A stretch of DNA of 64,000 nucleotides from Polynucleobacter yangtzensis (GCF_001595965.1 NZ_LOJI01000035.1:71770-135769), one strand, 5' to 3'; positions 10,531 to 21,626 are shown, counted from the stretch's first letter. The notes: generated by a model not told the origin, from the letters alone. Translations and numbers: made by a program.

Positions 10531-10646
10531 TTAACACATCATTCTATGAGGGTAACTACTAGATTCTCTCTAGGGCTAGGGTTATTGCGTATAACTCTAT
10601 AGTGCTTATGGGCGGAGAATGTCTCTAACTAATTGAAGAGACTATT

Positions 10647-12284
10647 ATGTTTGCAGGCATGAATACCGGTGCAACGCCTTCTTTGGCGCCGCATCATATG
10701 GCGCTAATTCCGCCAGAGCGTTTATCTGAAATTCAAAAAGAATATTTCACGGAACTAGCGCACATCGCAACCAATCCTGAAGCGATTGAAGTTAAAGATC
10801 GTCGTTTTGCAGGAAAGGCATGGCACTCCTCATGGAGCAAAGTCATTGCCGCAACTTACTTGCTGAACTCTAAGCATTTAATGGCTTTAGCTAAAGCCGT
10901 GGAAACCGACGAAAAGTCCAAACAGAAAATTCTGTTCACAACTGAGCAGATGATTGATGCGCTTTCACCATCCAACTTTATTGCTACCAACCCAGAAGTT
11001 CTGGAGAGCATCATCAGCTCCCAAGGTCAGTCCATTCAAAAAGGGATTGTGAACTTATTGGGGGATATGAAAAAAGGCAAGGTCTCTCAAACGGACGAGT
11101 CTGCCTTTGAGGTTGGAAAAAATATTGCCACAACCGAAGGTTATGTGGTGTTCCGCAATGATCTCTTTGAATTAATTCAATACACACCATTAACTGAGCA
11201 AGTATTTGAGCGCCCCTATTTAATGGTGCCCCCTTGCATTAATAAATACTACATTCTCGATTTGCAACCAGACAATTCGGTAGTTCGACATATGGTGAGC
11301 CAGGGTCACACCGTGTTCTTGGTGTCTTGGAAAAATCCAGATGCTTCCATGGCTGAGGTCAGCTGGGATGACTATGTTGGTAAGGGCGTCATTAAAGCGA
11401 TTGACGTAGTTAAAGATATTGGCGACACCAAACAAATCAATATCTTGGGATTCTGTGTTGGAGGCACCTTAACCACCTCCGCATTGGCGGTGTTGGCGGC
11501 GCGCGATGAGCATCCGGCTGCTAGCTTGACCCTATTTACTACCTTATTAGATTTCACCAATACAGGCATTCTGGATGTCTTTATTGATGAAGGCATGGTC
11601 GAGATGCGTGAGAACACCATCGGCGGCAAGGGCGGCAAGTACGGCATGATGTCTGGCTTAGACTTGGGCAATACCTTCTCTTTCTTGCGCCCCAATGATT
11701 TGGTGTGGAATTACGTTGTAGAGAATTATCTGAAAGGAAATTCGCCGCCACCATTTGATTTGCTTTATTGGAATGGCGATTCAACAAACTTGCCTGGTGC
11801 AATGTATTGCTGGTATTTGCGTCACACTTATTTGCAAAATGATTTGGTAAAACCAGGCAAAGTCAAAATTTGTGGCGAGAAGATTGATCTCGGCAAAATT
11901 AAGTGCCCAGCATATTTATATGCGTCACAAGAGGATCATATTGTTCCTTGGCAATCAGCTTATGAATCCACTCATATTCTTAAAGGCAAAAACCGATTTG
12001 TTTTAGGTGCTTCAGGACACATTGCCGGTGTAATTAATCCGCCAGCAAAAAACAAGCGCTATTACTTTGAAAACAATAAGCTTGCGCCTACAGCAGCAGA
12101 GTGGCTAGAGGGCGCCAAACAAATTCCTGGAAGCTGGTGGCCTGATTACACCAAATGGCTTGAACAATTTGGTGGCGAGAAGAAATCAGCAAGCGTTACC
12201 TTTGGTAATGCCAAGTACAAAAAAATGGAAGCAGCGCCTGGTGTGTATGTCAAAGAAAAAGCAACGCCGGAACTCGATAAATAA
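10647..12284 (+). CDS. phaC: class I poly(R)-hydroxyalkanoic acid synthase
   Basis: Lipase-like box GFCVGGTL, VPPCINKYYILDLQPDNS, EDHIVPW, SGHIAGVINPP. Confidence 0.96.
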   Translation: MFAGMNTGATPSLAPHHMALIPPERLSEIQKEYFTELAHIATNPEAIEVKDRRFAGKAWHSSWSKVIAATYLLNSKHLMALAKAVETDEKSKQKILFTTEQMIDALSPSNFIATNPEVLESIISSQGQSIQKGIVNLLGDMKKGKVSQTDESAFEVGKNIATTEGYVVFRNDLFELIQYTPLTEQVFERPYLMVPPCINKYYILDLQPDNSVVRHMVSQGHTVFLVSWKNPDASMAEVSWDDYVGKGVIKAIDVVKDIGDTKQINILGFCVGGTLTTSALAVLAARDEHPAASLTLFTTLLDFTNTGILDVFIDEGMVEMRENTIGGKGGKYGMMSGLDLGNTFSFLRPNDLVWNYVVENYLKGNSPPPFDLLYWNGDSTNLPGAMYCWYLRHTYLQNDLVKPGKVKICGEKIDLGKIKCPAYLYASQEDHIVPWQSAYESTHILKGKNRFVLGASGHIAGVINPPAKNKRYYFENNKLAPTAAEWLEGAKQIPGSWWPDYTKWLEQFGGEKKSASVTFGNAKYKKMEAAPGVYVKEKATPELDK

Positions 12285-12313
12285 TTAACGAAGGTTTTTA
12301 AAAGGGGAAAGTA

Positions 12314-13054
12314 ATGTCTCAAAAAGTCGCATATGTAACTGGTGGTATGGGTGGTATTGGTACCGCTATTTGTCAACGTCTTGCTAAAGACGGCTTTAAG
12401 GTGATCGCTGGTTGTGGTCCAAATTCACCACGTAAGGACCGTTGGCTGGGTGAACAAAAGGCCCTTGGTTACGACTTCATTGCTTCTGAAGGTAACGTTT
12501 CTGACTGGGATAGCACGGTAGCTGCCTTTGAAAAGGTTAAAGCTGAAGTCGGTCGTGTAGATGTTTTGGTGAATAACGCAGGTATTACACGTGATAGCGT
12601 ATTCCGCAAGATGACTCCAGATGCATGGAAAGCCGTTATTGATACCAACCTCAATTCATTATTTAACGTAACCAAACAGGTTATCGATGGCATGGTTGAT
12701 AACAACTGGGGCCGCATTATTAACATTTCTTCTGTGAACGGTCAAAAAGGCCAGTTTGGTCAATGCAACTATTCAACCGCAAAAGCAGGCTTACATGGCT
12801 TCACAATGGCTTTGGCTCAAGAGGTAGCTACTAAAGGCGTTACAGTGAACACTGTATCTCCTGGTTATATCGGTACAGATATGGTTAAAGCAATCCGTGA
12901 AGATGTTTTAGAGAAGATTGTTTCTGGCATCCCTGTAAAACGTTTAGGCACTCCTGAAGAAATCGCGTCAATTTGCTGCTGGATTGCATCTGAAGATGGT
13001 GGTTACGCTACTGGTGCTGATTTCTCATTAAACGGTGGTATTCATACCGGCTAA
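12314..13054 (+). CDS. phaB: acetoacetyl-CoA reductase
   Basis: SDR fold: GGMGGIGTAICQRL, NNAGITRD, YSTAKAG; located between phaC and phaR. Confidence 0.94.
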   Translation: MSQKVAYVTGGMGGIGTAICQRLAKDGFKVIAGCGPNSPRKDRWLGEQKALGYDFIASEGNVSDWDSTVAAFEKVKAEVGRVDVLVNNAGITRDSVFRKMTPDAWKAVIDTNLNSLFNVTKQVIDGMVDNNWGRIINISSVNGQKGQFGQCNYSTAKAGLHGFTMALAQEVATKGVTVNTVSPGYIGTDMVKAIREDVLEKIVSGIPVKRLGTPEEIASICCWIASEDGGYATGADFSLNGGIHTG

Positions 13055-13055
13055 T

Positions 13056-13071
13056 ATTGCACTGCAGCAAT
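13056..13071. promoter_or_regulatory. candidate PhaR operator upstream of phaR
   Basis: ATTGC-ACTGCA-GCAAT inverted repeat containing TGC-N3-GCA in the phaB-phaR intergenic region. Confidence 0.35.
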
Positions 13072-13172
13072 TATTAGAGTATTTGTAGTGCGCAACACAG
13101 CGTATTTACCTTTTGGTCAAACTAGGAATAAACTACGCTGATGTTGCGATGCAGTAAAGAGTAAGGATAAAA

Positions 13173-13733
13173 ATGGTAACCCGTGCAAAACGAGCAGGCG
13201 AAGATCGGCTCATTAAGAAATACCCAAATCGTCGTCTCTACGATACACAGACAAGCACCTATGTCACGCTGTCAGACATCAAGAATCTAGTGATGGGCAA
13301 TGAAGTCTTCAAGGTGGTTGATGCTAAGACTGAAGAAGACTTAACTCGTAACATCTTGTTGCAAATTATTCTTGAGGAAGAGGCTGGCGGTGCGCCCGTG
13401 TTCTCATCCCAAATGCTTTCACAAATCATTCGCTTCTATGGAAATTCCATGCAGGGCTTGATGGGTAATTATCTTGAGAAGACCATGCAATCATTTGTGG
13501 ATATCCACAATAAGCTTGGTGATCAAACCAAAGGTTTGGGTACTGGCAGCACTCCAGAGGCCTGGTCTCAGATGATGAACTTGCAGAACCCTCTCATGCA
13601 AGGTTTGATGGGTAACTACATGGAGCAGAGTAAGGACCTCTTCATTAAGATGCAAGAGCAAATGCAGGGTTCTCAGAATCTTTTTGGCAACTTCCCATTT
13701 ACGCCTCAGCCCAATAAAACTGAAAAAGAATAG
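13173..13733 (+). CDS. phaR: polyhydroxyalkanoate synthesis repressor PhaR
   Basis: [32 protein letters not shown]-binding domain. Confidence 0.96.
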   Translation: MVTRAKRAGEDRLIKKYPNRRLYDTQTSTYVTLSDIKNLVMGNEVFKVVDAKTEEDLTRNILLQIILEEEAGGAPVFSSQMLSQIIRFYGNSMQGLMGNYLEKTMQSFVDIHNKLGDQTKGLGTGSTPEAWSQMMNLQNPLMQGLMGNYMEQSKDLFIKMQEQMQGSQNLFGNFPFTPQPNKTEKE

Positions 13734-13735
13734 TT

Positions 13736-15094
13736 GTGGCTGGAAAAATAGGATTTGTATCCTTAGGTTGTCCTAAGGCGCTAGTTGATTCAGAACTCAT
13801 TCTCACGCAACTGAGTGCTGAGGGCTACGAGACTGCTAAAGATTATTCTGGTGCAGATCTAGTGGTGGTTAATACCTGCGGCTTTATAGATTCCGCAGTT
13901 GAAGAAAGTCTTTCTGCAATCGGTGAGGCTCTTGCTGAAAATGGCAAGGTGATTGTTACTGGTTGCTTGGGTGCCAGAAAGAATGCAGATGGCTCTGATC
14001 TTATTCAGAGTATTCACCCTAAAGTCCTTGCTGTTACAGGGCCGCACGCTACAGATGAAGTAATGCAAGCTATTCATTTGCATCTTCCCAAGCCACATGA
14101 TCCATTTATAGATTTAGTTTCGCCGGCTGGCGTAAAGCTGACTCCTAAGCATTACGCTTATCTCAAGATTAGCGAAGGCTGCAATCATCGCTGTACTTTT
14201 TGCATCATCCCAAACATGCGCGGCGATTTGGTATCGCGTCCAATTGGTGAAGTATTGCTTGAGGCAAAGCGTTTATTTGAGTCGGGCGTAAAAGAATTAT
14301 TGGTTGTTTCTCAAGACACTAGTGCATATGGCGTTGATATTCAGTACCGCACTGGTTTCTGGGATGGTAAGCCTGTTAAAACCAAAATGTTTGATTTGGT
14401 AAACGCCTTAAATCAAATCGCGCGTGAACATCAAGCCTGGGTGAGATTGCACTATGTCTATCCTTATCCGCATGTGGATGATGTGCTGCCACTGATGGCA
14501 GAGTTCTCAGAGCATGGTTACGGTGTTTTGCCTTACTTGGATATTCCGTTGCAGCATGCGCATCCCGACGTTCTGAAACGTATGAAGCGTCCAGCTAGCG
14601 GCGAAAAAAATATAGAACGCATCATGTCTTGGCGTAAAGCTTGTCCTGATTTGGTCATCAGAAGTACTTTCATTGCAGGCTTTCCTGGTGAGACTGAGGA
14701 AGAGTTCGAGTATTTACTCAACTTCTTGGATGAGGCGCAAATTGATAGAGCCGGTTGCTTTGCTTATTCGCCAGTAGATGGCGCTACAGCAAACCAGCTA
14801 GACAACCCCGTCCCGGATGAAATTCGTGAGGAACGACGTGCCCGCTTTATGGCAAAAGCAGAAGAAATCTCTATAAAACGACTTGCTAAAAAAATAGGCA
14901 AGCGCGTTCAGGTCATTGTTGATCGCGTGGATGAATCAGGGGGAATCGGCAGAACTATTGGCGATGCCCCTGAAATTGATGGTTTGGTGAGGGTTTTGCC
15001 TGCCAGTAAGCCCTCTAAACGCTATCGTTCCGGCGAAATCATCCGTGCAACAGTCATTAGCTCCCAAGGGCATGACCTAATAGCCGAAACTTGA
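13736..15094 (+). CDS. rimO: ribosomal protein S12 methylthiotransferase
   Basis: [15 protein letters not shown], radical [21 protein letters not shown] start. Confidence 0.96.
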   Translation: MAGKIGFVSLGCPKALVDSELILTQLSAEGYETAKDYSGADLVVVNTCGFIDSAVEESLSAIGEALAENGKVIVTGCLGARKNADGSDLIQSIHPKVLAVTGPHATDEVMQAIHLHLPKPHDPFIDLVSPAGVKLTPKHYAYLKISEGCNHRCTFCIIPNMRGDLVSRPIGEVLLEAKRLFESGVKELLVVSQDTSAYGVDIQYRTGFWDGKPVKTKMFDLVNALNQIAREHQAWVRLHYVYPYPHVDDVLPLMAEFSEHGYGVLPYLDIPLQHAHPDVLKRMKRPASGEKNIERIMSWRKACPDLVIRSTFIAGFPGETEEEFEYLLNFLDEAQIDRAGCFAYSPVDGATANQLDNPVPDEIREERRARFMAKAEEISIKRLAKKIGKRVQVIVDRVDESGGIGRTIGDAPEIDGLVRVLPASKPSKRYRSGEIIRATVISSQGHDLIAET

Positions 15095-15186
15095 CGAATC
15101 GAATAAAACTATTAGTTGGATTGCTTATTTGGTAATTATTTAGTGCAGTGTCAGCCCAATAAAAGGGCTTAGCAAAGGGGATTGAT

Positions 15187-16371
15187 ATGAGTCGTGAAGT
15201 CGTTGTCTTAAGTGCAGTACGTTCTGCAATTGGCACTTTTAATGGTTCACTTAGCAGCTTTGAGCCTTCTGAGCTCGGCGGCATTGTGATGAAAGAGGCC
15301 GTTGCACGCTCTGGTGTAGATCCAGCGTTAATTAATTATGTGACCGTAGGAAATACGATTCCTACAGATAGTCGCTACGCTTATGTTGCTCGAGTAGCAT
15401 CGATTCAAGCGGGTCTTCCAATGGAATCCGTTGCGATGGCCTTGAATCGTTTATGCAGCTCCGGCTTGCAAGCGATCGTGACCACTGCTCAGCAAATTAT
15501 GTTGGGTGATTGTGATTATGGTGTTGGCGGTGGCGTTGAGGTAATGTCACGCGGCATGTATGGTTCACCAGCAATGCGCAGCGGTGCACGTATGGGTGAT
15601 ACCAAGATGCTTGACTTGATGGTTGCTGTTTTAACTGACCCATTTGGCGTTGGCCATATGGGCGTTACAGCAGAAAACCTGGTTGAGAAATGGAAGCTCA
15701 CCCGTGAAGAGCAAGATGCTCTTGCGGTTGAATCCCATCGTCGTGCTGCGAATGCAATTAAAGAAGGCCGTTTCAAATCTCAGATCGTTCCAATCACCAT
15801 CAAAACCCGTAAGGGTGATGTAGTGTTTGATACTGATGAGCACGTCAAGCCAGATACCACTTTGGAAACACTTGGCAAGATGAAGGCCGTGTTTAAGAAA
15901 GAAGGCGGTTCTGTTACTGCTGGTAACGCATCAGGCATTAATGATGGTGCTGCATTCTTCGTCTTGGCAGATGCTGAGACGGCTAAAAAAGCCGGACACA
16001 AGCCAATCGCACGTTTAGTATCTTATGCAGTTGCTGGTGTGCCAAACCACATCATGGGTGAAGGCCCAATTCCTGCAACTAAATTGGCTCTCGAGCGCGC
16101 TGGCCTCAAATTGGATCAAATTGATGTGATTGAGTCTAACGAAGCTTTTGCTGCGCAAGCTTTGGCTGTGACTAAGGGCTTGGGTTTAGACCCAGCTAAG
16201 ACCAACGTGAATGGTGGGGCGATTGCATTGGGCCACCCAATTGGTTGTTCTGGTGCGGCCATTGCAACCAAGGCAATTCATGAGCTACACCGTGTTCAAG
16301 GTAAATATGCTTTGGTAACAATGTGTATTGGTGGCGGTCAAGGTATTGCTACTATTTTTGAGCGTCTCTAA
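15187..16371 (+). CDS. acetyl-CoA C-acetyltransferase (beta-ketothiolase)
   Basis: LNRLCSSGLQAI active-site Cys, NVNGGAIALGHPIGCSGA, CIGGGQGIATIFE. Confidence 0.94.
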   Translation: MSREVVVLSAVRSAIGTFNGSLSSFEPSELGGIVMKEAVARSGVDPALINYVTVGNTIPTDSRYAYVARVASIQAGLPMESVAMALNRLCSSGLQAIVTTAQQIMLGDCDYGVGGGVEVMSRGMYGSPAMRSGARMGDTKMLDLMVAVLTDPFGVGHMGVTAENLVEKWKLTREEQDALAVESHRRAANAIKEGRFKSQIVPITIKTRKGDVVFDTDEHVKPDTTLETLGKMKAVFKKEGGSVTAGNASGINDGAAFFVLADAETAKKAGHKPIARLVSYAVAGVPNHIMGEGPIPATKLALERAGLKLDQIDVIESNEAFAAQALAVTKGLGLDPAKTNVNGGAIALGHPIGCSGAAIATKAIHELHRVQGKYALVTMCIGGGQGIATIFERL

Positions 16372-16381
16372 AAGAATTACC

Positions 16382-16413
16382 CTGATCTCTTGGGTAAAAG
16401 CTTAAGAGATCAG
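16382..16413. terminator. candidate bidirectional terminator between convergent thiolase gene and serB
   Basis: ctgatctctt / aagagatcag perfect 10-bp arms, 12-nt loop, overlapping the serB stop codon. Confidence 0.5.
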
Positions 16414-17289
16414 TAGTAAAGCAGCATCTAAGCCGACTCGGTCAAAAGCCGCGTCGGCTTTTTCTTTGACAACAGGTTTTGCTTGGTAGGCAATGCTAAT
16501 ACCAGAGCCATTCATCATGATCAAATCATTTGCACCATCGCCCATGGTGATGGAATTTGCTTTAGTGCAACCAAGTCGTGCGCATGCGGCATCTAAATGA
16601 GCCGCCTTTGCTGCGCCATCGACGATGTCACCAAGTACTCTGCCGGTCAATTTGCCGTCAATAATTTCTAAGGTATTAGCTTGGGTTTGTTTGAAGCCTA
16701 ATTGCTGGCGTAACTTCTCTGTAAAGAAGGTAAACCCACCGGAAACTAAGAGTGTATAAATGCCGCGCTCATGGGCTCCAGCCAAAAGCTCAGCAGCACC
16801 AGGGTTAGGGCGCAGACGTTCTCGATAAACGGATTCAAGCGCATCTGCATGAACGCCTTCAAGGAGTGCCACACGCTTCCTAAGACTTTCTTGAAAGTCC
16901 TTGATTTCCCCACGCATGGTAGCTTCGGTAATTTCAGCTACTGCCGACTTCTTGCCAGTGAAATCTGCAATCTCATCAATGCATTCAATATTGATCAGTG
17001 TTGAGTCCATATCCATTGCGAGCACGCGAATATCTTGCGGCACGAGATCTGGTTTCAAGAAGCAGAGGTCAGCATTAAACCTTGCAGTTAAGGCGCGCAG
17101 TTGCTCACGTTGAGCTGTTTCAATATGCGCGTTTGATTCAAAACGTTCTGAAAAATAAGCACCATTGCTTACTTGGCCGCCAATGGAGTGCAGAGAGACG
17201 CCATGCTGCAAGGCTTGATCTTTTAGTGAAAAGATCAGTTTTTCAGATAAGGGGTCTCTGGATATCGCTACAAGTACTTGATTGCTCAT
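16402..17289 (-). CDS. serB: phosphoserine phosphatase
   Basis: HAD motifs AMDMDSTLINIECIDEIAD, LLVSGGFTFFTEKLR, MGDGANDLIMM. Confidence 0.95.
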   Translation of the reverse strand: MSNQVLVAISRDPLSEKLIFSLKDQALQHGVSLHSIGGQVSNGAYFSERFESNAHIETAQREQLRALTARFNADLCFLKPDLVPQDIRVLAMDMDSTLINIECIDEIADFTGKKSAVAEITEATMRGEIKDFQESLRKRVALLEGVHADALESVYRERLRPNPGAAELLAGAHERGIYTLLVSGGFTFFTEKLRQQLGFKQTQANTLEIIDGKLTGRVLGDIVDGAAKAAHLDAACARLGCTKANSITMGDGANDLIMMNGSGISIAYQAKPVVKEKADAAFDRVGLDAALLLIS

Positions 17290-17307
17290 GGCTTAATCAT
17301 AATCGGA

Positions 17308-20300
17308 TTATTGACCTGTCTTCATTGGGCTTAAAACAGCGGATTCATTCAGGCGCCTGAGGATATTCCTAATAGCATCAAGGCGTTGCTCTAATTTTTC
17401 AAACTCACGGTCTTTTTGAGGCAGCACTTTTAACTTATCTTGACCATTGAGTTGAATATATTTTGATGATTGGATCAGTTGGATGATCTTCATAGGATCA
17501 ATCGGTGGATTCGGAATAAATTGAATCTGAATAGACATTGGTGTTGCGTCGATCTTTTTAATGCCAAAACCTGTCATTTCTAGGCGTAAACGGTGTGTTT
17601 CATAAAAAGATTTCGCTTGATCTGGCAAATCGCCAAATCGATCCACCAGTTCCTCGCGCAAACCCATTAATTCAGAGAAGTCATGAGTACTGGCAAAGCG
17701 TTTGTACAAAGAGAGTCGCTCATGGACATCGGGACAGTAATCGTCTGGTAGCAGGGCGGGTACGCCAAGATTTACATCTGTTGTCGCTTGGAGCGGTGAA
17801 AGGAGATCTGGCTCTTTACCGCTACGCAATGATTTCACGGCGCGATTGAGCATCTCGGTATAGAGCTGAAAGCCAATCTCATGAATTTCACCCGATTGTT
17901 TATCACCCAAAACTTCACCAGCACCACGAATTTCTAGGTCATGCATTGCCAAATAGAACCCAGAGCCCAATTCTTCCATTGCCTGAATCGCATTCAAGCG
18001 CAACTGCGCTTGCTTGCTGAGCGCTTCCGGATCTGGGACGAGCAGATAGGCATAAGCCTGGTGATGTGAGCGGCCTACACGTCCACGCAATTGGTGAAGC
18101 TGGGCTAGTCCAAACTTATCTGCACGATGCATGATGATGGTATTTGCCGTAGGAACATCAATGCCAGTTTCAATAATAGTCGTGCACAACAAGATATTGG
18201 TACGCTGTGTAACAAACTCGCGCATAACGGATTCAAGTTCACGTTCATGCATTTGTCCATGGGCTACGCTAATGCGCGCCTCTGGAATCAATTCTTGTAA
18301 AGCGTGTTTGCGATTCTGAATGGTCTCTACTTCGTTGTGCAAGAAATAGACCTGGCCACCACGTTTAATTTCACGCAGCACGGCTTCACGTATGACGCCA
18401 TCGCCTTCACGGCGCACAAAAGTCTTAATTGCTAAGCGTTTCTGAGGGGCGGTGGCAATGATGGAAAATTCTCTCAAGCCTTCCATTGCCATACCCAAAG
18501 TTCTGGGAATTGGGGTGGCAGTAAGCGTCAAGATGTCTACTTCAGCGCGAAGAGCCTTGAGAGCATCTTTTTGGCGGACACCAAAGCGATGTTCTTCATC
18601 AACAATCACTAATCCTAAATTTGCAAACTGCGTCTCTTTGGAAAGCAGCTTGTGGGTTCCAATAATGATGTCAGCCTCACCTTTAGCGATGGCTTCTAAG
18701 GCTGCATTAATTTCTTTTGTCGTTTTAAAACGGGATAACTCAACGATGCGAACAGGCCAATCGGCGAAACGATCTTTCCAGGTGGCAACGTGTTGTTCAG
18801 CAAGCAGGGTAGTCGGAGCCAAGATAGCCACTTGTTTACCGCCCATTACAGCAATAAAACTAGCACGCAAGGCTACTTCAGTCTTTCCAAAGCCAACATC
18901 ACCACAAACCAAGCGATCCATTGGTGTACCGCTAGTCATGTCACCAATCACGGCGGCAATGGCATTAGCTTGATCGGGAGTTTCTTCAAAGCCAAAGCTT
19001 TCGGCAAAAGCGGCATAGTCATGGGCCGAGAATTCAAAGGCATGACCCTTACGAATGGCCCTTGCAGCATATAAACCTAGCAATTCTGCAGCTGTGTCAC
19101 GAATTTGCTGAGCCGCCTTACGTTTTGCCTTGTCCCACTGGCCTGAGCCTAATTGATGAAGTGGTGCTGAATCCGGATCTGAGCCAGCATAACGTGTCAC
19201 CATTTCTAACTGCTGAACAGGCACATACAAAGTGGCTTGACCTGCATATTGCAAATGCAAGAACTCTTCGAAAATAGGCGCTTCTTTAGGCGGCGCAAGA
19301 TTTAATAGTACCAAGCCTTGATAACGCCCAATACCGTGCTCAGCGTGCACTACCGGATCGCCTATCTTGAGTTCCGACAGATCCTTAAATAGCATGTCAG
19401 GATCGGCATTCTCGTTAGCTTTGCCTTTGCGTCGTTGTCTTGCGGTAGTAGTAAATAGCTCTGCTTCAGTAACGACGATGAGATTTTCTCTTGGCCAAGA
19501 GAAGCCGTTAAAGAGTGGCGCCGTTACCAAGCCAAATAGCGAGCCACTCTTAATGAAATCGGCAATGCTATCGAAGCCCTCAGGCTTTAATGGGTAGAGG
19601 GGTTTGCCATCTAAACCAGCAACTGAATTACTTTCTTCGAAAAGCTGTCGAATAGATTCTTTGCGTCCCGCACTATCGCTACATATTAGGACACGTGTTT
19701 TTTCTGCTGCAACTATTTTGCGTAAACGGTTAATGGGATCTGCATCTCGACGATGCACAGCAATATCTGGTACCGCCGAAAACTCGTTTTGTTCAGAACC
19801 TTCTTTTTCAAAAGCTAAACGTGCATACGGTTTAGATGTTGTAAAAAATTCATCAACATCTAAAAATAATTCCTTAGGCGGAAGGATGGGGCGATCTAAA
19901 TCATGTTTTAGAAACTCATAACGTGAAAGCGTATCTTTCCAAAAGCTCTTGATAGTTTCTTCAACATCACCAATGCTGACTAGCCAAACGGGGTCACCAG
20001 ACCTAGGGAAGTAGTCAAATAGATTGGATTGCTCTTCAAAAAAGAGTGGCAAGTAGGATTCGATTCCGGCGCTAGGTATGCCTAGGTTGGCATCCTTATA
20101 AATAGAGCAGCGACTTGGATCACCTTCAAAAACTTCCCGCCAGCGTCCTCTGAATGCGGTACGAGAAGTGTCATCGAATGGGAATTCGTGCCCTGGCAGC
20201 AGGCGTATTTCTTTTACTGGGTATAGGCTGCGTTGCGTATCGGGATCAAATGCACGTATTTGCTCAATCTCATCGCCAAATAAATCCAATCGATAAGGAA

Positions 20301-20853
20301 GATTTGATCCCATAGGAAATAAATCGAACAAGCCACCGCGAATACTGTATTCACCAGGGCGCATTACTGCACTTACTGGATCGTAACCAGCTTGTTGTAA
20401 CTGCAGCTTTAATGCTGCCTCATTGAGTTTGTCACCTTGCCTAAAGAAAAAGGTGTGGCCTGACAGAAAACCAGGGGGACCCAGTCTCTGAAGAGCGGTT
20501 GTAACAGGGACCAAAACAATGTCACAGCTGCCATTGAGCAATTCATAAAGAGTAGCAAGTCTTTCTGATACCAAGTCTTGATGCGGTGAAAAATGGTCAT
20601 AGGGAAGAATTTCCCAATCAGGCAGAAGTCTGGTTTTTAGTTGAGGAGCAAAAGCGGGGATTTCCTCTAGCAGGCGTTGGGCTTCTTGTGCTTGAGCACA
20701 AAAAATCACCATCACTGAGAATTTGTCGCGATAGCGAAGGGCGTTTTGCGCTATTAGGGCGGCATCTGCTGAGCCAACTAGCCCTGAAAAGGTAAAGCGC
20801 TGCCCAGCCCGGGGAGCGGGTATAGGGGGTGCTAGATTTAATGCATCAGACAT
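17308..20853 (-). CDS. mfd: transcription-repair coupling factor
   Basis: 1181 aa; helicase motifs (CGDVGFGKTEVALRA, VDEEHRFGVRQK), RID/TRG and UvrB-like N-terminus. Confidence 0.97.
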   Translation of the reverse strand: MSDALNLAPPIPAPRAGQRFTFSGLVGSADAALIAQNALRYRDKFSVMVIFCAQAQEAQRLLEEIPAFAPQLKTRLLPDWEILPYDHFSPHQDLVSERLATLYELLNGSCDIVLVPVTTALQRLGPPGFLSGHTFFFRQGDKLNEAALKLQLQQAGYDPVSAVMRPGEYSIRGGLFDLFPMGSNLPYRLDLFGDEIEQIRAFDPDTQRSLYPVKEIRLLPGHEFPFDDTSRTAFRGRWREVFEGDPSRCSIYKDANLGIPSAGIESYLPLFFEEQSNLFDYFPRSGDPVWLVSIGDVEETIKSFWKDTLSRYEFLKHDLDRPILPPKELFLDVDEFFTTSKPYARLAFEKEGSEQNEFSAVPDIAVHRRDADPINRLRKIVAAEKTRVLICSDSAGRKESIRQLFEESNSVAGLDGKPLYPLKPEGFDSIADFIKSGSLFGLVTAPLFNGFSWPRENLIVVTEAELFTTTARQRRKGKANENADPDMLFKDLSELKIGDPVVHAEHGIGRYQGLVLLNLAPPKEAPIFEEFLHLQYAGQATLYVPVQQLEMVTRYAGSDPDSAPLHQLGSGQWDKAKRKAAQQIRDTAAELLGLYAARAIRKGHAFEFSAHDYAAFAESFGFEETPDQANAIAAVIGDMTSGTPMDRLVCGDVGFGKTEVALRASFIAVMGGKQVAILAPTTLLAEQHVATWKDRFADWPVRIVELSRFKTTKEINAALEAIAKGEADIIIGTHKLLSKETQFANLGLVIVDEEHRFGVRQKDALKALRAEVDILTLTATPIPRTLGMAMEGLREFSIIATAPQKRLAIKTFVRREGDGVIREAVLREIKRGGQVYFLHNEVETIQNRKHALQELIPEARISVAHGQMHERELESVMREFVTQRTNILLCTTIIETGIDVPTANTIIMHRADKFGLAQLHQLRGRVGRSHHQAYAYLLVPDPEALSKQAQLRLNAIQAMEELGSGFYLAMHDLEIRGAGEVLGDKQSGEIHEIGFQLYTEMLNRAVKSLRSGKEPDLLSPLQATTDVNLGVPALLPDDYCPDVHERLSLYKRFASTHDFSELMGLREELVDRFGDLPDQAKSFYETHRLRLEMTGFGIKKIDATPMSIQIQFIPNPPIDPMKIIQLIQSSKYIQLNGQDKLKVLPQKDREFEKLEQRLDAIRNILRRLNESAVLSPMKTGQ

Positions 20854-20876
20854 CTAGGCTCATTATAGAATCAGGT

Positions 20877-21626
20877 ATGGCTTCCGGAAATCCCTCAAAC
20901 AAGAAATGCCACGCGCTTTTGCCGACAGCGGGCACTGGTTCACGTCTTGGCGGTGAGCTGCCTAAGCAATTTCAGCAATTGGCAGGAAAGCCAATGCTTT
21001 GTTACGCAATAGAGGCTTTTTCAAACACCCCTCAAATTGAATCAATTTGGATTGGCGTTAGCCCCGGCTTTATAGATAACCCCATTTTGCAAACGATTGC
21101 CAATGGCGCCAAGGGAATTCAATTTTTACCAACCGGTGGCCCAACCAGGCAAGAAACAGTCAGAAATACTTTGGCGGCAATGCTCAAAGCAGGCATTGCT
21201 GAGGATGACTGGATATTGGTTCACGATGCTGCTAGACCGGGCATCACACCAGCGCTCATTGAGAAATTAATCAACGCTGTTCAGACGTCCAATGCCGGCG
21301 GTATTTTGGCTGTGCCTTTGGCGGACACATTAAAGCAAGCAGATCTGGACTCAGTCATCGCTGGCAACATCCCGCACTCTGAAAGAACGATTCCACGTGA
21401 ACATCTGTGGCAGGCGCAAACTCCTCAGATGTTTGGCTTAAAGCAGTTGCATGACGCTCTAGAAAACGCTATTCGTCTTGAGTCTGACGTTACTGATGAG
21501 GCTAGTGCAATTGAGTTGGTCGGTGCTAAGCCTCTACTGATAGAGGGCGCTGCTCGCAACTTTAAAGTTACTCATCCCGCCGATTGGGATTTAATGCAAT
21601 TGCTTTTAAGCTCAGCCACTCGATAA
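20877..21626 (+). CDS. ispD: 2-C-methyl-D-erythritol 4-phosphate cytidylyltransferase
   Basis: ALLPTAGTGSRLGGELPKQFQQLAGKPML, VHDAARP; precedes ispF; ATG at 20877 more plausible than 20829. Confidence 0.95.
   Translation: MASGNPSNKKCHALLPTAGTGSRLGGELPKQFQQLAGKPMLCYAIEAFSNTPQIESIWIGVSPGFIDNPILQTIANGAKGIQFLPTGGPTRQETVRNTLAAMLKAGIAEDDWILVHDAARPGITPALIEKLINAVQTSNAGGILAVPLADTLKQADLDSVIAGNIPHSERTIPREHLWQAQTPQMFGLKQLHDALENAIRLESDVTDEASAIELVGAKPLLIEGAARNFKVTHPADWDLMQLLLSSATR

Noticed and set aside
18452-18973. 173-aa + strand ORF antisense to mfd (and other long antisense ORFs such as 27937-28341, 6069-6458, 11372-11695)
   Set aside because: Composition is a shadow of the real coding strand, no recognisable domain, no ribosome-binding site; strong conserved genes occupy the opposite strand.
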